Shown here one piece after another: positions 45,758-55,083 of a DNA stretch of 64,000 nucleotides. The DNA is from Bacillota bacterium. Its GTDB lineage: Bacteria; Bacillota; Clostridia; Lachnospirales; Lachnospiraceae. The notes under the pieces were generated by a model. That model ran no database searches and had not been told where the DNA came from. It saw nothing but the letters and a program-made list of their open reading frames with translations. Position numbers and translations under genes: made by a program. The stretch spans positions 35,605-99,604 of the forward strand of contig JAEZKD010000125.1 in NCBI GenBank assembly GCA_023415655.1, given 5' to 3'. Position 1 is the stretch's first letter, and each line of letters opens with the position of its first letter.

Positions 45758-47146
45758 ATGAAAGACGTTATATTCCAAGTGACACCAGAAGTTAGGAAGC
45801 TTGCATCTATTTGTACAAGTAGGGATAAAGTACCCGCCCAATTATACATTGATTATGATGTAAAGCGTGGGTTACGTGATATAAATGGGAAAGGTGTATT
45901 AGCAGGCCTTACGAATATCTCCGAAGTTCATGCAAAGAATGTAATCGATGGTGAAGAGGTACCATGTGATGGTATGTTATTTTACCGAGGCTATGATGTT
46001 AGAGATCTAACACAGGGGTTCTTAACACAGAATCGATTTGGATTTGAAGAGATTACATATCTTCTTTTATTTGGTGAATTACCAGATCATCAACAATTAA
46101 AGGATTTTGAAAAAGAACTTGGTGAACGAAGAACTCTACCACATAACTTTTGTCGTGACGTTATTATGAAAGCACCAAGCAAGGATATAATGATATCTTT
46201 GGCAAAAAGTATTTTAACCATATATTCTTATGATAAAGAAGCAGAGGATACTTCAGTTCCGAATGTCATGAGGCAATGTTTGAACTTAATTAGTCAATTT
46301 CCTATGCTCGCAGTCTATAGTTATAATGTTTATAGCCATAGTATTGGTAATAGTTTGTACATTCATCCACCTTTGGAGGGGTTATCTACTGCTGAGAACA
46401 TTCTGCGTATGCTTCGTCCTGATATGAAGTATACAAAGTTTGAGGCCTCAGTATTAGATTTGGCACTTGTCTTGCATATGGAACATGGTGGCGGTAATAA
46501 TTCTTCCTTTACAACAAGAGTTGTAACATCTTCTGGAACGGATACGTATTCTGTTATGGCAGCCGCTCTTGCTTCTTTAAAGGGACCAAGACATGGTGGT
46601 GCTAATATTAAAGTAATGCAGATGTTTGATGATATGAAGAAAAAACTTTCGGATTGGAACGATGAGGATGAGGTGGCTTCCTACCTTAGAAAAATCTTAA
46701 AGAAAGAAGAGTTTGATCGTTCGGGACTTATCTATGGAATTGGTCATGCAGTATACTCAATCTCAGATCCAAGAGCAGAAGTGTTTAAAAAGTTCGTTGA
46801 AGAATTGGCTGAGAAAAAGGGACAATCAGACGAATTTAAATTATATACGACCGTAGAAAAACTAGCACCAAAGCTAATTGGAGAAGAGAGAAAGATTTAT
46901 AAAGGTGTTAATACGAATGTGGACTTTTATAGTGGATTTGTATATCGTATGTTAGATCTACCATTAGAGTTATATACACCTATGTTTGCGGTGGCACGTA
47001 TTGTTGGATGGTCTGCACACCGTTTGGAAGAGCTCGTGAGTGCAGAAAAAATCATACGTCCAGCCTATCGTTCAGTTGCAAAACGTCGTGATTATATTAC
47101 CTTATCTGACCGTACACCAAAAGTAGTGACTGCATCAGAGCTATAA
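45758..47146 (+). CDS. gltA: Citrate synthase
   Basis: This 462-residue enzyme condenses acetyl-CoA and oxaloacetate. Active-site segments are HMEHGGGNNSS (catalytic His near 237), GPRHGGANIKV and the C-terminal LYTPMFAVARIVGW, followed by the conserved Arg-rich HRLEEL segment. In anaerobes it feeds glutamate synthesis rather than a full cycle. I start at ATG 45758, with AAAAGGAGG before it; a TTG at 45737 lacks a site. It has its own promoter with a MarR-type operator, and terminates alone. Its product oxaloacetate use links it to pckA. Confidence 0.95.
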   Translation: MKDVIFQVTPEVRKLASICTSRDKVPAQLYIDYDVKRGLRDINGKGVLAGLTNISEVHAKNVIDGEEVPCDGMLFYRGYDVRDLTQGFLTQNRFGFEEITYLLLFGELPDHQQLKDFEKELGERRTLPHNFCRDVIMKAPSKDIMISLAKSILTIYSYDKEAEDTSVPNVMRQCLNLISQFPMLAVYSYNVYSHSIGNSLYIHPPLEGLSTAENILRMLRPDMKYTKFEASVLDLALVLHMEHGGGNNSSFTTRVVTSSGTDTYSVMAAALASLKGPRHGGANIKVMQMFDDMKKKLSDWNDEDEVASYLRKILKKEEFDRSGLIYGIGHAVYSISDPRAEVFKKFVEELAEKKGQSDEFKLYTTVEKLAPKLIGEERKIYKGVNTNVDFYSGFVYRMLDLPLELYTPMFAVARIVGWSAHRLEELVSAEKIIRPAYRSVAKRRDYITLSDRTPKVVTASEL

Positions 47147-47155
47147 GGCTATAGG

Positions 47156-47184
47156 AAGGACTGCGCTATCTGCGCAGTCCTTTT
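47156..47184 (+). terminator. Terminator of citrate synthase
   Basis: AAGGACTGCGC at 47156-47166 pairs with GCGCAGTCCTT at 47172-47182, followed by TTTTAT. It overlaps the 3' end of the convergent small gene. Confidence 0.88.
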
Positions 47185-47357
47185 ATAAAGGTTCTTAATT
47201 CTTTCTCATTCATCTTGTCTTTCACACGATCTACAGCTTCTTGCTCCGAGGCTGTTAATCGACCAAGTGAGAGTTCAAAAAAGGAATTGTTGTTATTGAT
47301 AGATACGATCGGTATCATCGCATAAAAACCATCCGTTCCAGTCGATAGTGGACTCAT
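47166..47357 (-). CDS. Small hypothetical protein
   Basis: This 63-residue reading frame runs against citrate synthase. Sequence: a hydrophobic start (GFYAMIPIVSI), then a helical Lys/Glu-rich end (EQEAVDRVKDKMNEKELRTF). No family recognised. I choose ATG 47357, preceded by GAGGTG at good spacing; the GTG at 47366 is inside that site. The gene's 3' end lies in the citrate synthase terminator hairpin. It looks like a real translated gene because of its strong site, but it could be a chance frame. Confidence 0.5.
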   Translation of the reverse strand: MSPLSTGTDGFYAMIPIVSINNNNSFFELSLGRLTASEQEAVDRVKDKMNEKELRTFIKGLRR

Positions 47358-47415
47358 CTTTTTCACCTCAAGCTTAGTATGTACAGATGCCCATTAGATA
47401 AAACATAATTTTTTA

Positions 47416-47444
47416 TTGACAAAAAGTTGGGTTTATACTAAGAT
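47416..47444 (+). promoter_or_regulatory. Promoter of ileS
   Basis: TTGACA at 47416-47421 and TAAGAT at 47439-47444 are 17 bases apart, directly before the T-box. Confidence 0.75.
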
Positions 47445-47454
47445 GAAAGAAATA

Positions 47455-47698
47455 TGTAAAGACGTTGACGAAGAGAGTAAGAATTTTTGAAAATCTCAGC
47501 GAACCGTTGATAGTGCGAGAACGGTATGATTAGAAAATTTCTGAAAATCACTTTATCAGTTGCAATGCTGAACTAAGTAGGGGTTGCCGGGTTCTACCGT
47601 TATATGGATAATGTATCGAAGGAAACTTCCGTACATGAAATAGGTGGTATAATGAATGCTAATATGCACTCATCCTATTTTGGATGGGTGCTTTTTTT
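47455..47698 (+). ncRNA. Isoleucine T-box leader
   Basis: Stem I includes AGCGAACCG and GATAGTGCGAGAACGG (near 47499-47524). The specifier is AUC (Ile codon) at 47547-47549 followed by A. The T-box region AAATAGGTGGTATAATG is at about 47638-47654, before a terminator. It lacks the usual ACCGCG after the UGGU core, so it is a divergent T-box sequence. The downstream gene is ileS, in agreement with the specifier. Confidence 0.88.
47666..47698 (+). terminator. Terminator of the Ile T-box
   Basis: GCACTCATCC at 47666-47675 pairs with GGATGGGTGC at 47682-47691 (one G-U pair), then seven T. Confidence 0.9.
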
Positions 47699-47794
47699 GT
47701 ATTTCTAGCTAAATATGAGGAAATACTTGAATCAATAAAACTAAGCAAAGTTATTAATTTGCAATTCAATAAAAGATAGATAAGGAGTGAAGAC

Positions 47795-50700
47795 ATGTAC
47801 GAAAAAGTATCGACAAACTTAAACTTCGTAGATAGGGAAAAGGAGGTTCTTAAATTCTGGAAAGAGAGTAATATCTTTGAAAAAAGTATTGATTCCAGAA
47901 AAGAAGGAGAGACCTTTACGTTCTATGATGGACCTCCAACTGCGAATGGAAAGCCACACATTGGCCATGTTTTAACACGTGTAATCAAGGATATGATTCC
48001 TAGATATCGTACAATGAAAGGAAGTATGGTACCTAGAAAAGCAGGATGGGACACGCATGGACTTCCAGTGGAGCTTGAAGTAGAAAAGCTTCTTGGATTA
48101 GATGGAAAAGAACAGATTGAGCAATATGGGTTAGAACCTTTTATTACAAAATGTAAGGAAAGTGTATGGAAATACAAAGGGATGTGGGAGGATTTCTCCG
48201 GTACCGTAGGTTTCTGGGCAGATATGGAGGATCCATATGTTACTTATCATAATGATTATATTGAATCTGTATGGTGGTCTTTAAAGCAAGTTTGGGAAAA
48301 AGGTCTATTATATAAGGGCTATAAAATCGTTCCTTACTGTCCACGTTGTGGAACACCACTATCCTCTCATGAGGTGGCGCAAGGCTATAAGGATGTCAAA
48401 GAAAAGTCTGCAATCGCTAAATTCCGTGTAAAAGATACACAGAATGAATTTATTCTTGCATGGACAACAACGCCTTGGACACTTCCTTCTAACGTTGCAC
48501 TTTGTGTGAATCCAGAAGAAACTTATGTTAAGGTTGAAGTTGGAGTGAATGCAAAGGGGGATGTCGTTAAGGTAGCCGCGGAAGGTGAGGAAACAACAGA
48601 AGCGAATACTGTAGTTAGAACCGAGTATTATTATCTTGCAGAGGCACTATTATCTGTAATTGAAGGTGACTATAAGATCGTTGAAACTATGGTTGGTAAA
48701 GAGTTAGAGTATAAGGAATATGAACCATTATTCCCATATGCTATGAACAATACCGATGGTAGTAGAAACGAGAATGCAAATCGTGATAATATCAATGGTA
48801 AAAAGGCTTATTATGTAACTTGCGATAACTATGTTACTTTGACCGATGGTACTGGTGTTGTTCACATAGCTCCAGCCTTTGGTGAAGACGATGCGAACGT
48901 AGGACGTAAATACGACCTTCCATTTGTACAATTAGTCGATGAGCAAGGACAGATGAAAGCAGAAGTGACTGATTTCGCAGGCTTATTCTGTAAAAAAGCA
49001 GATGATGGTATCTTAAAGAAACTTGGTGAAACCAACCAGTTATTTAAGGTATTAAAGTTTGAGCATAGCTATCCATTCTGCTGGAGATGTGATACACCAT
49101 TGATCTACTATGCAAGAGAATCCTGGTTTATTAAGATGACAGCAGTCAAAGATAAGTTAATTAAGAATAACAATACAATCAATTGGATTCCAGAGACAAT
49201 TGGTAAAGGTCGTTTTGGTGACTGGTTAGAGAACATTCAAGATTGGGGTATCAGCCGTAACCGTTACTGGGGAACTCCACTCAATGTTTGGACCTGTGAC
49301 TGTGGAAAGATGCATTCAATTGGAAGCATTGAGGAATTAAAATCAATGTCTAAAAATTGTCCAGATGACATTGAATTACACCGTCCATACATCGATGCAG
49401 TTACGATTACTTGTCCGGATTGTGGAAAAGAGATGCACCGTGTACCAGAGGTTATTGACTGTTGGTATGATTCTGGAGCAATGCCATTTGCTCAGCATCA
49501 TTATCCATTTGAGAACAAAGAGAAATTTGAAGCTCAGTTCCCTGCAGACTTTATCTCAGAAGCGGTGGATCAGACGAGAGGTTGGTTCTACTCACTTCTT
49601 GCAATTTCGACATTAATCTTTGATAAAGCACCATATAAGAATGTAATTGTGCTTGGTCACGTACAGGATGAGAATGGGCAAAAGATGAGTAAATCAAAGG
49701 GTAACGCAGTAGATCCATTTGAAGCCTTGAGCCAATACGGAGCAGATGCAATTCGTTGGTACTTCTATATCAATTCTGCACCTTGGTTACCAAATCGCTT
49801 CCACGGAAAAGCTGTAGTTGAAGGACAACGTAAATTCATGGGTACGTTATGGAATACGTATGCATTCTTTGTGCTTTATGGAAATATTGATAACTTTGAT
49901 GCAACTAAGTATAAGTTGGAATATGATAAACTTCCAGTTATGGATAAATGGTTATTAAGTAAGCTAAACACAGTGGTTAAAACGGTAGATCATAACCTCG
50001 CTAATTATAAGATTCCAGAGACAGCAAGAGCACTTCAGGAATTCGTAGATGAATTAAGTAACTGGTATGTACGTCGTGGTCGTGAACGTTTCTGGGCAAA
50101 GGGCATGGAGCAAGATAAGATCAATGCATATATGACTCTTTACACCGCTCTTGTAACGATTGCAAAAGCAAGTGCACCAATGATTCCATTTATGGCAGAG
50201 GATATCTATCGTAACCTTGTATGTAGCATAGATAAGACAGCGAAGGAAAGCGTTCACCTTTGTGATTTCCCAAGCTATGATGAGAATTTAATTGATGTGA
50301 AGTTAGAAGAGGATATGGAAGCAGTTCTTGATATCGTTGTTCTTGGTCGTGCTTGTAGAAATACAGCGAATATCAAGCAAAGACAGCCAATTAGCTCAAT
50401 GTATGTAAAAGCAGAGTTAAGCTATACCGATGCAGATGGTACCGTAAAGGAAGGTATGTCTGACTTCTATAAAGAAATCATTGAAGATGAATTAAATGTT
50501 AAGAGTGTAGTGTTTACTTCGGATGTTCGAAACTTTACTTCGTATACCTTCAAGCCACAATTAAAGACTCTTGGACGTCGTTTCGGTAGCAAATTGAATG
50601 ATTTGAAGGAATTACTTGCTAACCTAGATGGCAACAAAGCAATGGATGAACTTAATGAGAAGGGAACCTTAACCATTACGTTAGATGGAGTGGAAGAAGT

Positions 50701-51064
50701 TCTTGAAAAGGATGACTTATTAATTGATGCAGCTCAGATGGAAGGCTATGTAAGTGATAGTGATCGTGGTATTACAGTAGTTCTTGATACCAACCTAACT
50801 GAAAGTTTAATTGAAGAAGGTTTTGTACGAGAAGTAATTAGTAAGATTCAGACCATGCGTAAAGATGCAGGCTTTGAAGTGATGGATCACATTAACGTTT
50901 ATGTAAGTGGTAATGAAACCATCAAAGAAGTCGTTAAGAAGAATGAAGCAGAAATTAGTTCCGTTGTACTTGCAGATACAATCAGTTATGACAATACCAA
51001 TGGTTTTGTAAAGGAATGGAACTTAAATGGTGAGGATGTAACACTTGCTGTAGAAAAAAGATAA
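47795..51064 (+). CDS. ileS: Isoleucyl-tRNA synthetase, type 2 (eukaryote-like)
   Basis: This 1089-residue class I synthetase has HIGH at 55-58 (KPHIGHVL) and KMSKS at 630-634, the editing domain between them with DGTGVVHIAPAFGEDD, and an anticodon domain at the C-terminus. The N-terminal FYDGPPTANGKPHIGH and RVIKDMIPRYRTMKG wording and the long C-terminal extension match the type 2 branch found in clostridia, bacilli and some eukaryote-like enzymes. That branch is known to be insensitive to mupirocin, so this host may be naturally resistant. AAGGAGTG precedes the ATG. It is controlled by the Ile T-box. Confidence 0.96.
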   Translation: MYEKVSTNLNFVDREKEVLKFWKESNIFEKSIDSRKEGETFTFYDGPPTANGKPHIGHVLTRVIKDMIPRYRTMKGSMVPRKAGWDTHGLPVELEVEKLLGLDGKEQIEQYGLEPFITKCKESVWKYKGMWEDFSGTVGFWADMEDPYVTYHNDYIESVWWSLKQVWEKGLLYKGYKIVPYCPRCGTPLSSHEVAQGYKDVKEKSAIAKFRVKDTQNEFILAWTTTPWTLPSNVALCVNPEETYVKVEVGVNAKGDVVKVAAEGEETTEANTVVRTEYYYLAEALLSVIEGDYKIVETMVGKELEYKEYEPLFPYAMNNTDGSRNENANRDNINGKKAYYVTCDNYVTLTDGTGVVHIAPAFGEDDANVGRKYDLPFVQLVDEQGQMKAEVTDFAGLFCKKADDGILKKLGETNQLFKVLKFEHSYPFCWRCDTPLIYYARESWFIKMTAVKDKLIKNNNTINWIPETIGKGRFGDWLENIQDWGISRNRYWGTPLNVWTCDCGKMHSIGSIEELKSMSKNCPDDIELHRPYIDAVTITCPDCGKEMHRVPEVIDCWYDSGAMPFAQHHYPFENKEKFEAQFPADFISEAVDQTRGWFYSLLAISTLIFDKAPYKNVIVLGHVQDENGQKMSKSKGNAVDPFEALSQYGADAIRWYFYINSAPWLPNRFHGKAVVEGQRKFMGTLWNTYAFFVLYGNIDNFDATKYKLEYDKLPVMDKWLLSKLNTVVKTVDHNLANYKIPETARALQEFVDELSNWYVRRGRERFWAKGMEQDKINAYMTLYTALVTIAKASAPMIPFMAEDIYRNLVCSIDKTAKESVHLCDFPSYDENLIDVKLEEDMEAVLDIVVLGRACRNTANIKQRQPISSMYVKAELSYTDADGTVKEGMSDFYKEIIEDELNVKSVVFTSDVRNFTSYTFKPQLKTLGRRFGSKLNDLKELLANLDGNKAMDELNEKGTLTITLDGVEEVLEKDDLLIDAAQMEGYVSDSDRGITVVLDTNLTESLIEEGFVREVISKIQTMRKDAGFEVMDHINVYVSGNETIKEVVKKNEAEISSVVLADTISYDNTNGFVKEWNLNGEDVTLAVEKR

Positions 51065-51086
51065 TAGAATAAACTAAGGAACAAGG

Positions 51087-51126
51087 TGCTGTCGATATCA
51101 AGTCAAAGGATACGACAGCATTTTTT
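51087..51126 (+). terminator. Terminator of ileS
   Basis: TGCTGTCG at 51087-51094 pairs with CGACAGCA at 51113-51120, followed by six T. The sequence just after (ATAGGAAAT and TATCCTAAAAAAGAGGG) loosely echoes the post-terminator repeat, too weakly to call. Confidence 0.85.
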
Positions 51127-51328
51127 GTTTATATAGGAAATCTCATCTCTTAGGCAGAACAATTATCCTAAAAAAGAGGGTATACAAAGATAGCCAAGGA
51201 TTTTTCTTCTGCATCTTTTATAAACTTCCCTTATGTCTCAAAAAATTCTTTATCTTCCTATCAAGAAAAGGTATAATATAGTAGTCTGCATAATGTTATT
51301 TTGGTATTTGCATAGGAAAGGGTTACGT

Positions 51329-52414
51329 ATGGAAAGAGTTGAGCATGTCAATCAGTATTATAGCTGTTTGGAGGCTATGAAACGAAAATTTGATAAGTAT
51401 GCAAGAAAGCATCCAGTTCAAACGAAAAGCAGGGAAGCTTATGAAAAGTGGGCAGCGCAGGCGAGACAGAATCTGAATCAACTGCTTGGTATGGATAAGA
51501 TGGAAGATTGTGAGCTGCGGCCTCAGCTACTTGAATCAATTGAGTTAGAGGGGAATATGAGAAGGGAAAAGCTGTTGATTCAGGTTGAACCAGATGTCTA
51601 TATGCCGTTTTATATAATTTATCCTGCAAAGGAAGTTCAAAAGTACATAGGAAGTGAATACAATCAACGTCCTGCTTGTGTCATAGCACCTCATGGGCAT
51701 CAGGGCGGAGGAAAAGAATCGGTTGCAGGAAGAAGAGAAATTCTTTCGATTGCCTCGGCCATTGAGAGATTTCAATATGATTATGGAATGCAACTAGCGA
51801 AAAAAGGTTATATTGCAATCTGTCCAGATGCAAGAGGATATGCAGAACGTAGAGAAAGTGCATATCAGAACGATGAGGAATCAAGCTACCTGGCAGGAAC
51901 CTGTTATCATTTATCTCATATGGCAGAACCCCTTGGGATGACAGTTATGGGAATGCTTGTATGGGATTTAATGAGACTTGTAGATTATATCTATGAGAGG
52001 GGCGATTTTGATCTTACAACACTAGGATGTGCTGGTTTTTCAGGTGGTGGAATGCAAACTCTTTATGCAGCAGCCCTGGACCAACGAATCCAAAGAGTCA
52101 TAATCAGTGGTTATTTTTATGGATTTAAGGATTCACATCTTCTTTTGAATGGGAACTGTAATTGCAATTATGTCCCTCACTTGTGGGAATACTACGATTG
52201 TGGAGATATTGGGGCATTGTTAGCACCTAGAGAAGTGATTGTACAAACATGCAAGGAAGATCATTTGAACGGTCCAAGAGGAATCAAAAATGTGATTGAG
52301 CAGATTGAAATTATGAATCAAGCGTTTACTCTTTATCAAGCTCAAGAGAACTTAAAAGTGGATGTTCAAGAGGGAGGTCATTCCTGGCATTCTGGAGTGT
52401 TGCACTCCTTATAG
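51329..52414 (+). CDS. Alpha/beta hydrolase (esterase-like)
   Basis: This 361-residue protein has the alpha/beta hydrolase nucleophile elbow GFSGGG (Ser near 237) and a C-terminal GGHSWHSG His near 353; CPDARGYAERRES and CVIAPHGHQGG are family-like strand ends and an oxyanion region. The relatives are acetyl-xylan esterase or dienelactone-hydrolase-type proteins. There is no signal peptide. I start at ATG 51329, with GGAAAGGG upstream; the upstream in-frame extension from 51233 lacks a site. The substrate may be an acetylated sugar, in keeping with the CE2-like gene at 19758. Confidence 0.8.
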   Translation: MERVEHVNQYYSCLEAMKRKFDKYARKHPVQTKSREAYEKWAAQARQNLNQLLGMDKMEDCELRPQLLESIELEGNMRREKLLIQVEPDVYMPFYIIYPAKEVQKYIGSEYNQRPACVIAPHGHQGGGKESVAGRREILSIASAIERFQYDYGMQLAKKGYIAICPDARGYAERRESAYQNDEESSYLAGTCYHLSHMAEPLGMTVMGMLVWDLMRLVDYIYERGDFDLTTLGCAGFSGGGMQTLYAAALDQRIQRVIISGYFYGFKDSHLLLNGNCNCNYVPHLWEYYDCGDIGALLAPREVIVQTCKEDHLNGPRGIKNVIEQIEIMNQAFTLYQAQENLKVDVQEGGHSWHSGVLHSL

Positions 52415-52455
52415 ATAATGCATACTTTTTTTGGAGTAATTATAGATTTTCACGA

Positions 52456-52485
52456 TTGAAGATTCTGTAAATTGAGAGATATAAT
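52456..52485 (+). promoter_or_regulatory. Possible promoter for glgP
   Basis: TTGAAG at 52456-52461 and TATAAT at 52480-52485 are 18 bases apart. The start codon follows about 130 bases on. Confidence 0.5.
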
Positions 52486-52617
52486 CATGGTAATATTCGG
52501 ACAGTTTGAATATTATAGTATATAACTAGTTTCCAAAAGATGATGAATGTACGCAAATGCCAAGTCTTTATAAGACAGGATGAAGAAGAAAATCTTCTAA
52601 TTAAGGGAGGAATAAGG

Positions 52618-55068
52618 ATGAATATCAGGAAAGAAGAATTTCGCGAAGACGTTGAGAATTATCTCAAAAAACTTTTTCGCAGAGATGTAGAGGAGGCATC
52701 ACAACAACAGCTGTTTCAAGCCGTTGCTTATGCAGTGAAGGATGTTATTGTTGAACAGTGGATGGCAACTCATAAAAAATTCGAGCAGGAAGATGCTAAA
52801 ATCGTATACTATCTTTCGATGGAATTCTTAATGGGGCGTGCATTAGGCAATATATTAATAAATTTACGCTCAGATAAAATTGTACGAGAAGTGCTTGATG
52901 ATTTAGGTCTTGATTTGAATGTGATCGAAGATTTAGAGCCAGATGCAGCCCTTGGTAATGGAGGCTTAGGACGTTTGGCTGCTTGCTTTTTAGATTCTCT
53001 AGCTACCTTAAACTATCCTGCATACGGCTGTGGAATTCGATACAAATACGGTATGTTTGAACAAAAGATTGAGAATGGATTCCAAGTAGAGGTGCCAGAT
53101 AATTGGTTGAAGAATGGTAATCCTTTCGAGATGAAAAGAGCTGAGTATGCCCAGGAGGTACGATTTGGTGGGTATGTTAGAGTCATAAAAGATCATACGG
53201 GCAGAGAACGATTTGTTCAGGAGAATTATCAATCGGTTCTTGCAATTCCTTATGATCTTCCTGTGGTAGGTTATAATAATAATGTCGTTGATACTCTTCG
53301 AATTTGGGATGCAGAAGCTATGAACACCTTTAACTTAGAATCCTTTGATAAAGGTGATTATCATAAGGCAGTCGAACAAGAAAACCTAGCGAGAACGATC
53401 TGTGAGGTGCTATATCCGAATGATAATCATTACGCAGGGAAAGAACTTCGACTGAAGCAACAATATTTCTTTGTATCTGCAAGTATCCAAAGAGCGGTCA
53501 AAAAGTACATGGAAAACCATAGTGATATTAAGAAATTACATGAAAAGGTCTGTTTCCAGCTTAATGATACACATCCAACCGTAACAATTCCAGAACTAAT
53601 GCGTATCCTGATGGATGATTATTACCTAACCTGGGATGAGGCTTGGCAGGTTACAACGAATACCTGTGCTTATACCAACCATACAATCATGTCAGAGGCA
53701 CTGGAAAAATGGCCACAGGAATTATTCCAGAAACTATTACCTCGAATTTATCAGATTGTAGAAGAAATCAATCGCAGATTTATCTTAATGCTTCAGGAGA
53801 AATACCCAAACAATTCAATGAAAATTAAGCAAATGGCAATTATGTATGATGGTCAGATTCGTATGGCTAATCTTGCGATAGTTGCAGGGTTTTCTGTCAA
53901 TGGAGTTGCTAGACTTCATACAGAAATCTTAAAAAAACAGCAATTAAAGGATTTTTATGAACTTTGGCCAGAGAAATTCAATAATAAAACAAATGGTATC
54001 ACTCAAAGAAGATTTCTTTTACATGGAAATCCTGAGTTAGCAGTTTGGGTATCTCATAAAATTGGTGAGGGTTGGATTACTGATTTATCTCAGATGGAGC
54101 AATTGGTGCCTTATGCAGATTCCGAAGCTGCACAGAAGGAATTTATGAAAATAAAGTATAACAATAAGCTTCGCTTAGCAGAATATATTAAGAAACATAA
54201 TAACATTGATGTGGATCCTAATTCGATCTTTGATGTACAGGTGAAAAGACTTCATGAGTACAAACGCCAGCTCCTTAATATATTGCACGTGATGTATCTG
54301 TATAACAAGCTGAAGGCCAACCCAACCATGGACTTTGTTCCAAGAACTTTCATCTTTGGAGCAAAAGCATCTGCTGGATATCGTCGTGCTAAGGCAATTA
54401 TTAAGTTAATTAATAGCGTTGGGGATGTTGTAAATAACGATAGATCCATACAAGGAAAATTAAAGGTCGTATTTATTGAGAACTATCGTGTATCCAATGC
54501 AGAGCTTATCTTTGCAGCAGCAGATGTTTCTGAACAGATCTCAACCGCCAGTAAGGAAGCCTCTGGTACTGGTAACATGAAGTTTATGTTGAATGGTGCA
54601 ATCACATTAGGAACCATGGATGGTGCCAATGTTGAAATAGTCGAAGAGGTTGGTGCTGAGAATGCAATTATCTTTGGTCTATCTTCGAATGAAGTCATTG
54701 CATATGAACAAAATGGAACCTATCGTCCAAGAGACATATATGAATCTGACACAGAGTTAAAAGAGGTAGTAAATCAACTGATCAACGGATACTACTCACC
54801 GGAGAACCCAGAGCTGTTCCGTGAGCTTTACAACTCCTTACTGGATAGCAATGGCTATGAAAAAGCCGACCAATACTTTATCCTAAAAGACTTCCGTGCT
54901 TATGTGCAAGCGCATCAAAGGGTAGAAAATGCGTATAAGGACTCGAAATCATGGGCAAAATCTGCTATATTAAATGTGGCGAAGAGTGGAAAGTTCTCTT
55001 CGGACCGAACAATCGAAGAATATGTAAAGGATATCTGGCATCTTGAGAAGGTTCAAGTTCAGGTGTAA
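52618..55068 (+). CDS. glgP: Glycogen (alpha-glucan) phosphorylase
   Basis: This 816-residue enzyme releases glucose-1-phosphate from alpha-1,4-glucans. The PLP site is EASGTGNMKFMLNG near residue 655, and ALGNGGLGRLAACFLDSLAT near 117 is the family N-terminal signature; VKRLHEYKRQLLN is also conserved. I start at ATG 52618, preceded by AAGGGAGG; an ATG at 52540 lacks a site. cca follows 15 bases after the stop, so the genes are probably cotranscribed. Confidence 0.97.
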   Translation: MNIRKEEFREDVENYLKKLFRRDVEEASQQQLFQAVAYAVKDVIVEQWMATHKKFEQEDAKIVYYLSMEFLMGRALGNILINLRSDKIVREVLDDLGLDLNVIEDLEPDAALGNGGLGRLAACFLDSLATLNYPAYGCGIRYKYGMFEQKIENGFQVEVPDNWLKNGNPFEMKRAEYAQEVRFGGYVRVIKDHTGRERFVQENYQSVLAIPYDLPVVGYNNNVVDTLRIWDAEAMNTFNLESFDKGDYHKAVEQENLARTICEVLYPNDNHYAGKELRLKQQYFFVSASIQRAVKKYMENHSDIKKLHEKVCFQLNDTHPTVTIPELMRILMDDYYLTWDEAWQVTTNTCAYTNHTIMSEALEKWPQELFQKLLPRIYQIVEEINRRFILMLQEKYPNNSMKIKQMAIMYDGQIRMANLAIVAGFSVNGVARLHTEILKKQQLKDFYELWPEKFNNKTNGITQRRFLLHGNPELAVWVSHKIGEGWITDLSQMEQLVPYADSEAAQKEFMKIKYNNKLRLAEYIKKHNNIDVDPNSIFDVQVKRLHEYKRQLLNILHVMYLYNKLKANPTMDFVPRTFIFGAKASAGYRRAKAIIKLINSVGDVVNNDRSIQGKLKVVFIENYRVSNAELIFAAADVSEQISTASKEASGTGNMKFMLNGAITLGTMDGANVEIVEEVGAENAIIFGLSSNEVIAYEQNGTYRPRDIYESDTELKEVVNQLINGYYSPENPELFRELYNSLLDSNGYEKADQYFILKDFRAYVQAHQRVENAYKDSKSWAKSAILNVAKSGKFSSDRTIEEYVKDIWHLEKVQVQV

Positions 55069-55083
55069 GAGGAAAGATAAGAA

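Noticed and set aside
51127..51190. Possible fourth copy of the post-terminator hairpin repeat after ileS
   Set aside because: Only short matches (ATAGGAAAT, TATCCTAAAAAA); pairing is weak and the order is unclear.
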